Source of the DNA: Plasmodium relictum
Lineage: Eukaryota > Apicomplexa > Aconoidasida > Haemosporida > Plasmodiidae
Direction of reading: 5' to 3'
Length of the DNA: 64,000 nt
NCBI RefSeq assembly: GCF_900005765.1
Contig: NC_041691.1
Span: 930,001-994,000 of the forward strand
Each line of letters begins with the position of its first letter. The stretch's first letter is position 1. The notes under the pieces were generated by a model that had not been told where the DNA came from, searched no databases, and worked only from the letters and a program-made list of their open reading frames with translations. A program made the position numbers and the translations under genes. Below, one piece after another: positions 14,644 through 26,627 of this stretch.

Positions 14644-15945
14644 ATGGAAAAAACACCTGATACTAAAACAGAAGAAATTGATTTAGAAAAGTATACTCAT
14701 TCTGGTTCAATAGCCAATACAACATTAAAGAAAGTTATAGAGAAATGTGTACATGGTAAAAAATGAAAAATTATACTTATATATATATATATTTATATAC
14801 ATTTATTTATATATTTCTTCATTATTTGAATTAAGAAAATGTGCATGTAAAGCATATGTATACTATATATAAATTTATTTAAATATATATATGTATATAT
14901 ACATCATTTTTTTTTTTTTTATTTAGGTGCCAAAATATCTGAATTATGTGATTATGGTGAAAAAATAATGAAAGAGGAATTAGATAAAGTATATACAAAA
15001 AAGGAAAAAGGAAATAAAGTAGAAAAAGGGATAAGTTTTCCTGTAACAATAAATGTTAATGAGATATGCAATAATTATTCTCCTACTGACAGTGATGAGA
15101 CAATTCAAAATGGAGATGTTGTAAAAATATGTTTAGGTTGTCATATAGATGGTCATATTAGTATTGTGGGTCATACCATTTATATTGGTAAGGAAAATGA
15201 AATAATAGAAGGTCCCCGAGGAGAAGTTTTAAAAAATTGTCACACCCTATCACAACTATTTTTAAAGAGTTTAAAAGTTGGTGTCAATGCTAGTGAAATA
15301 ACAAAAAATATTCAAAAAGCTTGCGAAGAATTAAAATGTAATGTTATATCTAATTGTGTTTCATATCAAATTAAAAAATATATCTTAGAAGGAAGTAAAT
15401 TTATCTTATTAAAAGACAATGCTGATAATAAAATAGAAGATTTTCAAATAGAACCTGATGATATATATATAGTTGATGTAATGGTTACAAGTGGTGATGG
15501 AAAAATAAAAGAAAGTGATCATAAAACTACTATTTATAAAAGAGAAGTACAAAAAAATTATCACTTAAAAACAAATTTAGGTAGATCTTTTTTAAGTGAA
15601 ATTAATAAAAAATTTCCTGTGTTACCATTTCATGTAAAATACCTAGAAGATCAAAGGGCAGCATTAATTGGTATTCCAGAAGCTTTAAGACACACTTTAA
15701 TTAAACCATATAGCGTTTTCTCTGAAAAAAAAAAAGAATATGTAGCTCAATTCAAATATACTGTTATGGTTAAAGAAGACGGAATAAAACAATTTACAGG
15801 TATAAAATGTTCTCAATTAAATAATTGTAAAACTTCCAACAAAATTCAAGATGAATCATTAAAAAACATTTTAAACTCCTCGTTGAATGCAAAAAAGAAA
15901 AAAACTAAAATAGAAACTAATGAAGAAAAAAACAATGATAGCTAA
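14644..15945 (+). CDS. PA2G4: Proliferation-associated protein 2G4 / EBP1-like
   Basis: Two exons, 14644-14755 and 14927-15945, joined in phase (GT..AG), encode 376 residues; animal PA2G4 has about 390. The start MEKTPDTKTEEIDLEKY leads into YTHSGSIANTTLKKVIEKC, and exon 2 continues GAKISELCDYGEKIMKEE, the family's N-terminal helices. GDVVKICLGCHIDGHISIVGHT and DVMVTSGDGKIKESDHKTTIYKR follow PA2G4 closely. The family has the methionine aminopeptidase (pita-bread) fold but no peptidase activity. It binds ribosomes and structured RNA and acts in ribosome biogenesis and translation control. The C-terminal Lys-rich tail fits RNA binding. Nothing is missing relative to the family. The gene sits head-to-tail with the WD40-TPR gene and converges on the MFS gene. 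Confidence 0.93.
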
Positions 15946-16708
15946 TTATTAAAAGTTAAATTAAAAATCTGGAAACTTTTTTTTTTTTTTTTTTTTTTTT
16001 TAAATATTTAAATGATAGGAAAATCATATAAATTTTATAAGTAAAATTACATAAAAATATATACAAGCAAACTAAAATTTATAATTAGCAAAATAAAAAG
16101 AAAAAAGAAAAGATGTAAATTTTCTATGTAACATTGCTATGTTCATTTAAAAAATGTAACAATTTTTAATTACAAATACAACTTAAATAAAATAAAAATT
16201 ATAATTAAAATTAAAATAAAGTAAAATTTCACATTTGTTTTCTTTTGTTCATATGCTTATTATAATCAATTTTTTTTTTTTTATATATATATATTCTCAA
16301 TTATATATATTTTTAAAATTAAAAATTTCATAAGCTTTTTAATAAGTTTCTTTTTTTTCTAACTAAAAAATTATTTTTTAACAAAAAAATATTAACGCAG
16401 TATAATTATATACTTAGATTATCATTTTAAAATAGAAAAATAAAGCATGAATATTAAAATATAATGAAAACATATAAATTTAATAGCTACTAGAGCATTC
16501 AAAAAATAAAATAAAACAGTAAATTCAAATAGAGAAACAAAATAAAATATGAATACTAAAAACAAATTAAGAATATTTGGATAAAATAAAAAAAATATAA
16601 AATTATTCATTCATAGGCAAAATATTTACATTCCTCATTCATACTTTTTTTTTTTTTTTCTCATATATATGTATTAAAAAAAAAATTCCAATAAACTGAT
16701 ATTTCATT
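15946..16708. other. Convergent intergenic region
   Basis: 3' flanks of PA2G4 (+) and the MFS gene (-). It is AT-rich with long T runs near 15975 and 16270. I see no gene; the open frame at 16422-16610 (-) is hydrophobic AT noise. Confidence 0.6.
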
Positions 16709-19060
16709 TTAAATTATATTATTGTATAATTTATCTTTTTTATATGTAAATTTGAGAATATACAAAAGACAAAAAGACAATAACCAAGGAAAACATGTAA
16801 GAATTAATAAAACATCTGATAAAGCATTAACATTATGTTTATTAACATTTATATCACTGAAATTGTTTGCTTTCTTTTTATCAATATAATTATAACGATT
16901 TAACAAAAATGACAAAAAAAAAGTGCCTATAATTGAAGATCCTATGTTCTCGAATGCATTCATTAATGCCATAACAAAAGCAGTATGTCTTTGTTTTACT
17001 ATATCAATTATTATAGGCTTATGAGTACCAATATTTATCCATCCACTTAATACACCCATAAATAAAGAAATAATTACAAAATATATAAACGATTCTGCCT
17101 CTTTTGGTATAAAAAAAAATAAAATAAACATCAAAATAATTCTAAAAAAGTGAGTACACATTCCTATTAATTGGCGATTTATATCCTTATTTAATTTGTA
17201 GATATAATCACTTATAATTCCAATAAATGGAGATATTAAACTTGCACACAACCAGCTTACTGATATAATAAAACCACTTTTAAAATCAGATATATTGCAA
17301 TACTGAAAAAAATATATCATTAGACTTAGAACATGTTTTGGTATTCCATTTAACATTCCCATTGTTATCATCAACCAAAAACTATAATTTTTAAAAACAT
17401 ATTTTACTTCATATATATATGAAAATTCATATTTTAATTTTTTCTTTTTTTCGTTTTCTTCTTTTTCTAATAATTTATCCATTTCTCCTTTCTGTTCTAA
17501 TTTATCCTTTTCTCCACTCTCATTTGTAAAAAAGGGAGAAACATCTTTTTTTTCAGTTATATTATGTAAATATTTTTTATCATTCAGTATATTATTTGAC
17601 GATAAACCAATAGAAAAACTACCTCCTGAATTATTTATATTATTATTACATAAGTTATTCTTATTGTGGTATTGTTTTACATTATCTTCATTATAATCAA
17701 AATGAATAATATTTCTTTTAATAATGTTACTATTTATTTTATTGCTATTACAATTTATACCATTGTCATTACAATCATTACTTATGTTTGTATTATTATT
17801 TATTAAACTAGGCTTATTTATATTACTGGGATAAGAATCATTTTCATCATAACTTAAAATTTCTTTAGTTTCATTTAAATTATTACTACCACAGTATGAA
17901 TTTTTCATTTCAAAAGAATCTTCATAATTTTCTTTAAAAATATCATTTTTGCAAAATGTTTGTTCTAAATCAGATAAATGTACTTCTTCTTTCTTGATTG
18001 AAGCACTAAAAGATGATTTATTAAAGTTCTTTAAGTAATTGTCATTATTATTTTCATTACTTATCTCTGTTAATCCATCAAAAGAAACGAAGCAGTTCAT
18101 ACTAGCATGTTTGCTTTTATCAGCTCTTAATTTATTATGTTTAATTAATTTAAATAAAAATATACAAACAACGAATGGGAAAAAAGAAATTATAAAATAA
18201 CATATACGCCAACCCTTAAAACCATAATAAAATTTATTACTTAAATTTGTATTTATAGAGACAGACAACATATGAGATATTGATGAAAAAAAATGAAGAA
18301 AACCAAAAATAGTGCTTCTGTTTTCGCTATATACATTATTAGTATATATTTTTTGTATTAATATATATATACTTGAATTATTAATACCCATTGCAAACAT
18401 AAAAAAAAAAAAGTAAATAAAATTACTAGAAAGCATTATACCCATTATAACTATTAAATATGTTATAGATGATATGATCAGTATATATAAAATATATTTA
18501 TATCCTCTGATAGTTACTTCATCATTTCTATTAAATGAATTTCTGGTATTGTTTATATCATTATATAAAGTTTCTGTTTTATTACTTTGAGTTAACTCTG
18601 AATTTTTCTCATTTGTTTGCAAACTAATTTCATCCATTAAATTAACACTCTCTGCAAACTCATCTTCATTTTTAACACTTATTTCATAATGAGTATCATT
18701 TAAATCAACCTTTTCGTTTTCATATTTACGACAAAATATTTTTTTAAATGCATAATCAAAATATACTGCAAAGAAAAAATTGGAAGCTGAATATGCCAAC
18801 TTATAAATTGTATTCATATAATACAAAGTTTTCACATCCGTATTAAAATCATTTTCAATCGATTTATATAATGATGGTAATGTCTGTTCAAGATATTTGT
18901 GTATAAATGTAAAAAAAAGAGATAACAAAAAAATATTTATATACGTATACTGAAGCTTATTTTTTGGAAATAAATTTTTTACATTATAGAAAATTCCCTC
19001 TATTATCATATTTTTCCTTTTACATTTTCTATCTGTTTCACCTATATTTGGCTTCTCCAT
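16709..19060 (-). CDS. Major facilitator superfamily transporter
   Basis: Single exon, 783 residues. Hydrophobic segments fall in two groups, residues ~35-310 and ~560-780, consistent with a 6+6 MFS layout. They are split by a ~230-residue Asn/Ser-rich cytosolic loop (about residues 330-555). Short MFS-like blocks such as GINNSSIYILIQKIY and SWLCASLISPFIGIISDYIY are visible, the latter resembling the conserved G-x-x-x-D loop motif. Residues 110-190 form a second hydrophilic insert between early helices. From memory, the equivalent P. falciparum locus encodes an MFS-type metabolite/drug transporter. The substrate cannot be told from the sequence. The gene converges on PA2G4 and is transcribed away from the WBP11-like gene. 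Confidence 0.85.
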   Translation of the reverse strand: MEKPNIGETDRKCKRKNMIIEGIFYNVKNLFPKNKLQYTYINIFLLSLFFTFIHKYLEQTLPSLYKSIENDFNTDVKTLYYMNTIYKLAYSASNFFFAVYFDYAFKKIFCRKYENEKVDLNDTHYEISVKNEDEFAESVNLMDEISLQTNEKNSELTQSNKTETLYNDINNTRNSFNRNDEVTIRGYKYILYILIISSITYLIVIMGIMLSSNFIYFFFFMFAMGINNSSIYILIQKIYTNNVYSENRSTIFGFLHFFSSISHMLSVSINTNLSNKFYYGFKGWRICYFIISFFPFVVCIFLFKLIKHNKLRADKSKHASMNCFVSFDGLTEISNENNNDNYLKNFNKSSFSASIKKEEVHLSDLEQTFCKNDIFKENYEDSFEMKNSYCGSNNLNETKEILSYDENDSYPSNINKPSLINNNTNISNDCNDNGINCNSNKINSNIIKRNIIHFDYNEDNVKQYHNKNNLCNNNINNSGGSFSIGLSSNNILNDKKYLHNITEKKDVSPFFTNESGEKDKLEQKGEMDKLLEKEENEKKKKLKYEFSYIYEVKYVFKNYSFWLMITMGMLNGIPKHVLSLMIYFFQYCNISDFKSGFIISVSWLCASLISPFIGIISDYIYKLNKDINRQLIGMCTHFFRIILMFILFFFIPKEAESFIYFVIISLFMGVLSGWINIGTHKPIIIDIVKQRHTAFVMALMNAFENIGSSIIGTFFLSFLLNRYNYIDKKKANNFSDINVNKHNVNALSDVLLILTCFPWLLSFCLLYILKFTYKKDKLYNNII

Positions 19061-20218
19061 TTATACAAATATTAATATTTTATTATAAAATTTTCTCTTT
19101 TAATTATATAATTAAAAAATCTATTTAGTATTAAAAGTTACTTTTTCTTTTTTTATAGATTTATGACATATATAAATGAAAATTCTTAAAATAAAAAAGT
19201 TTCATACAGCAGTAATGTAATCCGTTTTATACATATAGAAGACGAATTATTAAACATAAAACATTGTGTTAAAAAATTAAAGAGTTAATAATAATACTTT
19301 TTTTCATGAGCACAAATTATATATTTTTCAATATTCATATACATATGATGAAGCTTGTTTATTTAAAGAAAAAATAAAATAATAAAAGTTTAAACAAAAT
19401 TTATACTTTTATAAAAATTGTAAAAAATAAATACACAAAAATTTCTAAAAGTGTTATAAAAGTAAAAAACAATGAAAAAAAATATCAAAATATCTTTCAC
19501 TTTAAACAAAAAAAAAAAAATGATATATATATCGGAAAACATACTGTAAGAAATAAAAGTAAAAATATATTATTTTTCTTTTTTTTAAATTTAATAATAT
19601 TTCTAAAAATTTAAAAATATCTTAATTTATTTAATATAATGGTATTTGAAAAACTTTTTCTTAATATTTTTTCCTATATTTTTAACTTTTAAATAAAAAA
19701 AAAAACACAAAAAAAATAGTTAAAAAAAAAAAAAAGCAAAAAACAAAAAACAAGAAACAAAAAATTTAAAATAAAAAATAAAAAATAAAAAAACAAAAAA
19801 ATAAAAAAAAAACGTAAAAAAAAACTACTAGTGAAATGTACATCTCTCACTAAAATTTTTTTCTCTAAAATTGTAGTCACACTATTTTTTTTTTTAACTC
19901 ATAATGCTTATTTTATATTAAAAATGCAACTCAATAATTCTAAGATTTTTTTTTTTTTTTTGTTTAAACAATTTTAGGAAAATTAATGTATTTTAACAAG
20001 TATATAAAAATAATTAAAATTTTGTGAATTTTATTCTTTTTAATCTCAAAAGATATAGTAAACACAGATGCTTATTTTATATCATTATATTTTCTTGTTA
20101 TATACTTTTTGAAAATAAGTCTAAAATTATATATACATTTTTTTTTTTATATATAAATTTGCTTGTTTCAGTAAAAATGAATTATAAAAAAAAACAAAAT
20201 ATAGCATGAAAAAATAAA
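19061..20218. other. Divergent intergenic region
   Basis: Promoter region shared by the MFS gene (-) and the WBP11-like gene (+). An A-rich block at 19689-19850 is made of AAAAC/AAAAT-like units. Its opposite strand gives a meaningless Phe-rich frame. No structured RNA seen. Confidence 0.55.
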
Positions 20219-21245
20219 ATGCCAAAAAAAAATATAAAAAGTATTATTCCAACTGACGCTTATAGAAAACAACAGAAGAAAAAAGAAAAAAAAAAAAAGA
20301 AAAAAGAAAGAGCCTTGCAACTAGAAAATATTATAAGTAAAAAAAACCCACACACAATTAAAGAAAAATTAGATATCTATAGAAAAAAAGAAAAGCAAGG
20401 AAAATTATTACCAATTGAAAAAAATAAATTAAAACATTATGAGCATTTATGGAATTTAATAAAAGAAAAAATAAAAAATAAAAATTATTTTTATAATAAT
20501 AATGACAATATATATAACATAAATGAAAATTTAGAGGAAAAATGTGATGAAACTTACGAAAATGTTTTAGAAAATAAATATATAGAAGTTGATAGTGATA
20601 AAAAATTAAATAAATCCAATTCCGATACTAATGATTCTGACTCCAAAAATGAATCAGATGATTCTTCATCTTCTTACAGTACTGGTGAAGAAATTATAAA
20701 AAATGATAACATATATATTTCAAAGAATGTTGAAGTAGATGAATTAAAATCAAATATGAAAAATGATGAAGATTTTTTTTTAGAATCCTTGCCTTCTTTA
20801 CCTAAAGGATTGCCTGATGATCTTATCAGAATCTTAGAAAATTCCAATATAATAGAAAGCAATATGCACAGCAAAATGAATGAAAACATGTATATTAATA
20901 ATATAAAATATATGCCTTTTAATGTAACTAATGTTAACTATGCTTACAATAATGAGCACAATAATTTCACAAATAATCATAACCTATATCCGTATATACA
21001 TTACGATTTATGTAATAAAAAAAAATCCTTGAATATAGAACATAATAAAGAAAAAGATCAAATGAAAGAAATCAAAAATGTAAACAAACAAAATTATAAT
21101 ATTTTTGAAAACAATCAAAAAAAACAAAACTGTCTATATGAAAACCCAAGTTATTACCTAACTAATGAAAAAAACAAAGTATTATCCAATTATCAAAATT
21201 ATTTATCAAATAACAACAATATAAACAGAAATATTAACAATAACT

Positions 21246-21339
<94 letters not shown>

Positions 21340-22252
21340 TGATAATGACAATGATAATGACAATGATAATGACAATAATAATAATAATAATGATAATAAT
21401 AATGATGATAATAATAATAATGATGATAATAAAAATTATACCAATAATAATAATAACTTTAATAGTAATATCAGTAATTTCACTAATGGCAATTTCAATA
21501 ATAACATTAATACTATAACTTCAGATTCAATCAATGAAAATAAAAACACAGGAAATTTTGTTTATCCCAAATATAACTCAAATCATTTAAAATATAAAAA
21601 TAATATAAATTATTCTAACAATTTTAATAATTATCATAACAATACAAATAATAATTTGAATTTTTATCCATATTATAATAATACATATGATTATTTCAAT
21701 AATGCTTTTAACAGTAATTTTAAAAACTTTAATTCAAACACCTTTAACGATTCAAATTATAATAGTAGTTACAATTATAATTATAATTACAATTATAATA
21801 ATTTAAATAATAGTAATTATTTTGTTTCTACACATAACAATATGAACAGTAATATTCATAAAGATTTTAATAATTTAAAAAATTACGCAGATAAAAACAG
21901 TAATTCCAATTACATGAATGTGAACAATAACATTTATTATACTGAGAAAAAAGACAAAAAACCAAAAGATAATTATAATACATCAAATTGTGGTTTAAAT
22001 TCCAAAAAATTAAATAACTTTGATTTAAATTTAAGTATGAATAAATCAAATATTAAAGAAGATAAATACGAACAGAAAACTCACTATTTTGTTCCTATTA
22101 ATTTAAGATTAAAGAATAAATTAGATGATTTATGTGAGACGAAAATTAACGTAATTAAAAATGAAAATAACAATAATAATAATGATAATGATAAAAATAT
22201 TAATATAGATCAGGAATATAATAAGTTTATAAAAGAAGTTGATTTGAATTAG
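20219..22252 (+). CDS. WBP11-type pre-mRNA splicing factor
   Basis: Single exon, 677 residues. The N-terminus (IIPTDAYRKQQKKKEKKKKK, residues 10-29) is the Wbp11 domain signature NPTDxxRKxxRKxELKKNKK. NPHTIKEKLDIYRKKE and NKLKHYEHLWNLIKEKIK match the rest of that domain (to ~residue 95). LPSLPKGLPDDL near residue 195 recalls the proline-rich WW-binding segment in reduced form. The last 40 residues, HYFVPINLRLKN ... EYNKFIKEVDLN, match the conserved WBP11 C-terminal box (RFVPTALRV ... YEAFMKEMEGLL). Between the ends lies a very Asn-rich filler. WBP11 is a nuclear spliceosome-associated protein; that role is inferred by homology. It converges on the 7-exon membrane-protein gene only ~200 bp away. 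Confidence 0.85.
21237..21450 (+). repeat. AAT microsatellite encoding poly-Asn / Asn-Asp
   Basis: About 35 near-perfect AAT codons are followed by AATGAC/AATGAT alternation, giving a poly-Asn run and then (Asn-Asp)n. The purity suggests recent expansion, unlike the diverged Asn tract in the WD40-TPR gene. Confidence 0.95.
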
Positions 22253-22450
22253 AAAAAAAAAAAATATATTAATTTTTAATTAATAATACAAAAGACAAAT
22301 TATTTGATACATATATATATACATTTTTTTCTTTAATCATTTTTATTTTATTTTTTTTACGTTTTTAAATAAATTTCTATTCAAAAAAATAAAAGCTTTA
22401 AGTATTAAAAATATATATATATATTCTAAATAAAAGAAAAAAAAATTTAA

Positions 22451-24322
22451 TTATATTTCAATTTTATTCAAGTAATATAAAAGTAATAAGTTCAGCGCAA
22501 TCCCAGGTAAAAAAGTATAAATCTAGAAATAAAAAACAAATTAAAAGAGAATAAATAAGATACATTTATAAACGAAAAGAATTATATAGTATATAAATAA
22601 TAAATAAATGATTACGCAAAGAAATATATAAAATTACCAAGTAAGTACAAGTAACAATTAAATTAATAGTTATCAAAAGCATTATTAAATATTTAAAATT
22701 CTCTAAAATAAAAAAAATAAAAGAATAACGATTTTTCGTTTGTTATAAAAATAAAAGAACAACTTTTTTTTTTTACTGTTATTTGCGGTTAGCAATATAT
22801 AAGGTATCCAAAAAAAAGATATTTTGCATATTAAGTAATTAAAGATTAAGCCTTAAAAAAAAAAAAAAAAAATTTTTTAAATTATTTCTGATGATAAATA
22901 CTAAAGAAATTTTCTTTTTTAATTATAATAGCATAATACCTGAAGTAACATTAAAGCGAAATAAGGATGCATTACTTTTAATTTCTTTACTATAAAAATA
23001 AATAAATATATAGTAATTATTTTATAATTTTAAAAAAATTGACTAGTTTTTTAAAAACATAGATAAAAAAAAAAATTTAACCTTAGTAAATCCTTAATAT
23101 TTGAATGAAAAATTTTTGAAATTGTAAAATTTCTTGAAAATGTAAATGGTAAGTAATTATTAATAAAATAATAGGCTACTAACCAAATGATTTTTATAAC
23201 TGTGTATGCCTAAAAATATAAAAAATTTATTTTTGTTCTAAATTTTATGTATCTCTTATTATTTTTTATTTTTTTTTTAAATTAATACCTCAAAGTTATT
23301 TATTGTTTGTCTGAAGAATAAAATGAAATATATAATTATTGCAATCATTGCTTTTATCTCATAAAAATTTCCATAATATGTTACATATTTTATAAAAAAT
23401 AACATATGAATAAAAAATCTAATTTCAGTACCATGATAAGGATGTAAACTTCTATCATTGTACTGTAGGGAACTTAAGTAAGGATTATTTATAAAAAAAA
23501 AAAGTAAAAATAGGAAAGAAAATGTTTCATCACCACAATGATTATATTTAATATTTAAAAATTTTTTTAAAAAGAAAACTAGTATAAACCCTGATAATAT
23601 AGCATTCATAAATATACTACTTATAAATATAACCTAAAGAAATAGAAAACAAAATTAAATATAAAAAAAAATATATTATAAAAAATATATATTTATAATA
23701 TATATACAATGCATAATACAAAAATATTATCAGCAAAAACTATTACTAAAAAAATTCTATAAGTACAAAAAAATTTATTATTTAATTTCTTTTTTTTTTT
23801 TTTTTTTACCCTATTAACATATTTTGCATACAAAGACAATAAGACATAAACAAAGAAAAAAGTGAAGAATGTTTTTAAAAAACTTGAATCATTTAAAAAA
23901 AATATGTGAAAAATGAACTTAAAAGAATAAAGAAAATTAACCAAATAATTTTCACTTATATCATTTTGGAATATAGATTTAATATTTATATCTTTTAAAT
24001 TGTAATTTAAAATATTTTCATAATAATCATAATTGACACAAAAAATTGGTTTTACATTTTTATAATTCAAAATGTTTAGAATATAATAAGAAAGAAAAAA
24101 CAAAGAAGAAAATGTTAAAGCAAAATAATTTATATTTGTAAAATGTTTTCTTATTTCATAATAAAATATTTTTGCCTTAAAAATATAGCTCCTTAAAAAA
24201 AAATACACAGGACTCTCAACATTTGTTATCATATAAAAACATATAAATATTACACTCACAGTTATTAATGGTTCTAATAATTCCGAACTAAAATTCTTTT
24301 GAATAATATTTTCTTCCTCCAT
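22451..24322 (-). CDS. Multi-pass membrane protein, 7 exons (possibly PIG-U/Gab1-like)
   Basis: Exons (reading down the minus strand): 24322-23810, 23633-23289, 23209-23082, 22989-22940, 22851-22777, 22702-22638, 22522-22451. Every junction is GT..AG and in phase, giving 415 residues ending LLLLYYLNKIEI. The short 3' exons encode AYTVIKIIWLVAYYFINNY, SKEIKSNASLFRFNVTSG, GLIFNYLICKISFFWIPYIL and NFKYLIMLLITINLIVTCTY, so they are clearly coding. There are about 8-10 hydrophobic segments, and the hydrophilic parts are small. Length (PIG-U is ~435) and the last segments (ANNKNFKYLIML against GSANSNFFYAITL, followed by a final helix) resemble PIG-U/Gab1 of the ER GPI transamidase. The match is weak, and another ER multi-pass family is possible. 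Reading only the large 5' exons would miss the last third of the protein. Confidence 0.72.
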
Positions 24323-25051
24323 GTTAAAAAATAGAAAAAAAATTATATTTTATTATCAAAATTATTTGTATTTAAGATAATGCTATGCATATACGTAGTG
24401 AAAAAAAGAAAAAAAAAAGGAAAATTGAATTAAATTAATAAATATATTTTATTTATCTTCATTTATTATTATTTTTTAAATTTTAAAAAAAAAAAAAATA
24501 AAAAAAAATACTAAAAATAACATAAATTTATATTTTATTATGTACATATATATATAAACTTGTTCGTTTTTCTTTTATTAAAATGTTAACATTGTTTTAT
24601 AATTTCTCTTATAGTTTTTTTTTTAATTTGTCATTATTAAGAAGCCAATGTTATTTATAAATATATTATCTTAATTTTCTTTTAATTTTAAATGTTTAAT
24701 TCATAAAAATTATTATTTTTTACACCTATTTATGTAATGTTTTTTTTTTCTTTTTTTTTTTTTATCTTTATAAAATAAAAATCCCTTAATAATAATAAAC
24801 ATTTATACTATTATTTCAAGAATAAAATTTTGCTCTCTTATGATATAAATGTAATGTACTTAACATTTTACTTTCACAAATATATAATTATTCACTTATG
24901 AAAAACATATATATATTAAATTTGCATATATAAAATAAATACCTATTCAAATATCACTTAAATTTTCATGTTTGGTTTCAGAAAAATAGCGTTTTCATTA
25001 AAAGTTTATTTTAAAAAATGTGATATTAAATAAACTACGTTTATATTCTAC
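24323..25051. other. Intergenic stretch without recognised gene
   Basis: Upstream of the 7-exon membrane-protein gene. It is AT-rich with A- and T-tracts at 24395-24530 and 24740-24765. I see no coding or structured RNA signal apart from the candidate gene that begins at 25052. Confidence 0.5.
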
Positions 25052-25654
25052 TTATTCATTAAATAAAATCAATTTAAGTGAGATAAAAGAAGTAGACATA
25101 ATGATATTTATAACTAAATAATTGAAAAAAAAAATAAAATTCTCTATATACTATCAAAAAAATAAAATAAAATAAATAAATAAACGAACAAATAAATTGA
25201 TAGATAAAAAAAAATATTTCAATGAACATACTTGAAGCAATAGCTTATATTTTTTAATTACATGTGCAGGGTTTTCTATACTTGACCATGTAATTTTTTT
25301 TAACAATATCTAACGTATAAATCTTAAGTATTTTTTATATTTTAAAATTATAATAATTTATTATTATTATTAAAGTGTATGTAATACTAACTATTTATAT
25401 TTTAGATATGTAAAAAATAAAAATAAAAAAAATATACATATATATATTTTTTTTTCTTTTTAGAACAATATATAAATATTTATACAAAAATATATATATA
25501 TATTTTTTTTTGTAATATTTTAAAAGCTTATAAATAATAAACCAGCATCATAAATAAATAGTGCTATAAAAAAAAAAAAGAATGGATAAAAAGAATAAAT
25601 TAAAGAGATAATGAGCGTAGAAGCGAAAAATAAAAATGATAAAATTTCATTCAT
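25052..25654 (-). CDS. Candidate small membrane-protein gene with three short exons (apparent frameshift)
   Basis: Exon A, 25654-25543, starts ATG and encodes MNEILSFLFFASTLIISLIY and on to FIYDA, followed by a GT donor. Exon B, 25309-25232, begins after GTTAG and ends at a GTATGT donor; it encodes ILLKKITWSSIENPAHVIKK and YKLLLQ, with GC well above its surroundings. Exon C, 25150-25052, begins after TTGATAG and encodes YIENFIFFFNYLVINIIMST to a stop. B and C join in phase 0. Exon A ends in phase 1, so A joins B only if the eight-A run at about 25296-25303 were seven long (then 95 residues, with DIVKKITW at the join). Either the run is an assembly error, the gene is broken, or the true first exon is elsewhere. 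Family not recognised. Confidence 0.4.
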
Positions 25655-25784
25655 TTAAAAAAAAAAACAGGAAAGAATTAGCTCATAAGAAATGTATAAA
25701 ATATGTGAAGTAAATAAGTCAATACAAATTCTATAGTTTTTTTTTTCTCTCTATATCTAAGTGCATAGTTATATATAAGAATAA

Positions 25785-26627
25785 TTATTCTACTTTCGTT
25801 TTTTTTGTGTCCACTTCATTTACATTATCTAAACTATCCTGCTTTCTCTTATTAGTTTTTTCTTCCTTTTCTGCTTCTTCACTATCTTTTGTTTCTACAT
25901 CTAAATCATCTTTATCTATATCTTCTTTATCTAAATCATCAATTTCTTCTTCTTCCAAATCATCATCTAATTCATCATCATCTTCTTCTTCATGATCATT
26001 TGGTACGAATTCTTCATCTTCTTCATCTTCTTCTTTGAAATCTGCTTCATAAAAATTTTTTAAAGTATTATCTTCCTCGTATTCTTCTTCTTCTTCTTCA
26101 TCTGAGCTTAGGACTTCTACTCCTTCTTTATTATAACAATCAATTATTTTAACATCTGGCAAAAATGTAAATAATTCCTTTCTATAATTAGGATCTTCAG
26201 CGAATGGATTAAATTGAACTCCTAATCGACCCAAATTTTTTAAATTTTTTAAAACTTCAAAATCTTTTATATTTTTAAAATGATTTCCTCCTATTTCTAA
26301 TGTTTTAATATTTGGAAAGTTTTCAACTATAAATTTTAATATGTCAACAGTACTTAAATGATTATCAGTTAATTCAAGTACATTTAAGGTATCAATTTTT
26401 GGTAAATTTTCTAAACTTTGTATTCCCGTTTGGTTTAAACATAGTCTTTCTAAATTTTTAAATTTTTTCAATAATTCCTTATCTTCAGTTTTTATAGTAC
26501 TAAACTTTTTACCATCTAAAATTAATTCAGTCAAATTTTCATATGCATTTTCATTTGTTACTTCCTTTCCATCAACAGTATTCTCTTTTTTCCATTTCTC
26601 TACTCTTTCCTTTATTGCTTTTTCCAT
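25785..26627 (-). CDS. Acidic leucine-rich nuclear phosphoprotein 32 (ANP32)-like
   Basis: Single exon, 280 residues. Residues ~30-155 hold leucine-rich repeats (NLTELILDG, NLERLCLNQTGI, TLNVLELTDNHLS, NIKTLEIGGNHF). They end in the LRR-cap FLPDVKIIDCYN typical of ANP32. From ~170 to ~255 the chain is nearly all Glu and Asp. The last 20 residues (NKRKQDSLDNVNEVDTKKTK) carry a basic cluster like the ANP32 nuclear import signal. ANP32 proteins are nuclear histone/RNA-protein chaperones and PP2A inhibitors; which role holds here cannot be told. The order (LRR, cap, acidic tail) and length (family ~250) are complete. Confidence 0.92.
   Translation of the reverse strand: MEKAIKERVEKWKKENTVDGKEVTNENAYENLTELILDGKKFSTIKTEDKELLKKFKNLERLCLNQTGIQSLENLPKIDTLNVLELTDNHLSTVDILKFIVENFPNIKTLEIGGNHFKNIKDFEVLKNLKNLGRLGVQFNPFAEDPNYRKELFTFLPDVKIIDCYNKEGVEVLSSDEEEEEEYEEDNTLKNFYEADFKEEDEEDEEFVPNDHEEEDDDELDDDLEEEEIDDLDKEDIDKDDLDVETKDSEEAEKEEKTNKRKQDSLDNVNEVDTKKTKVE

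Noticed and set aside
19689-19880. 63-residue minus strand open frame
   Set aside because: Complement of A-rich simple sequence, giving a Phe/Leu string with no domain.
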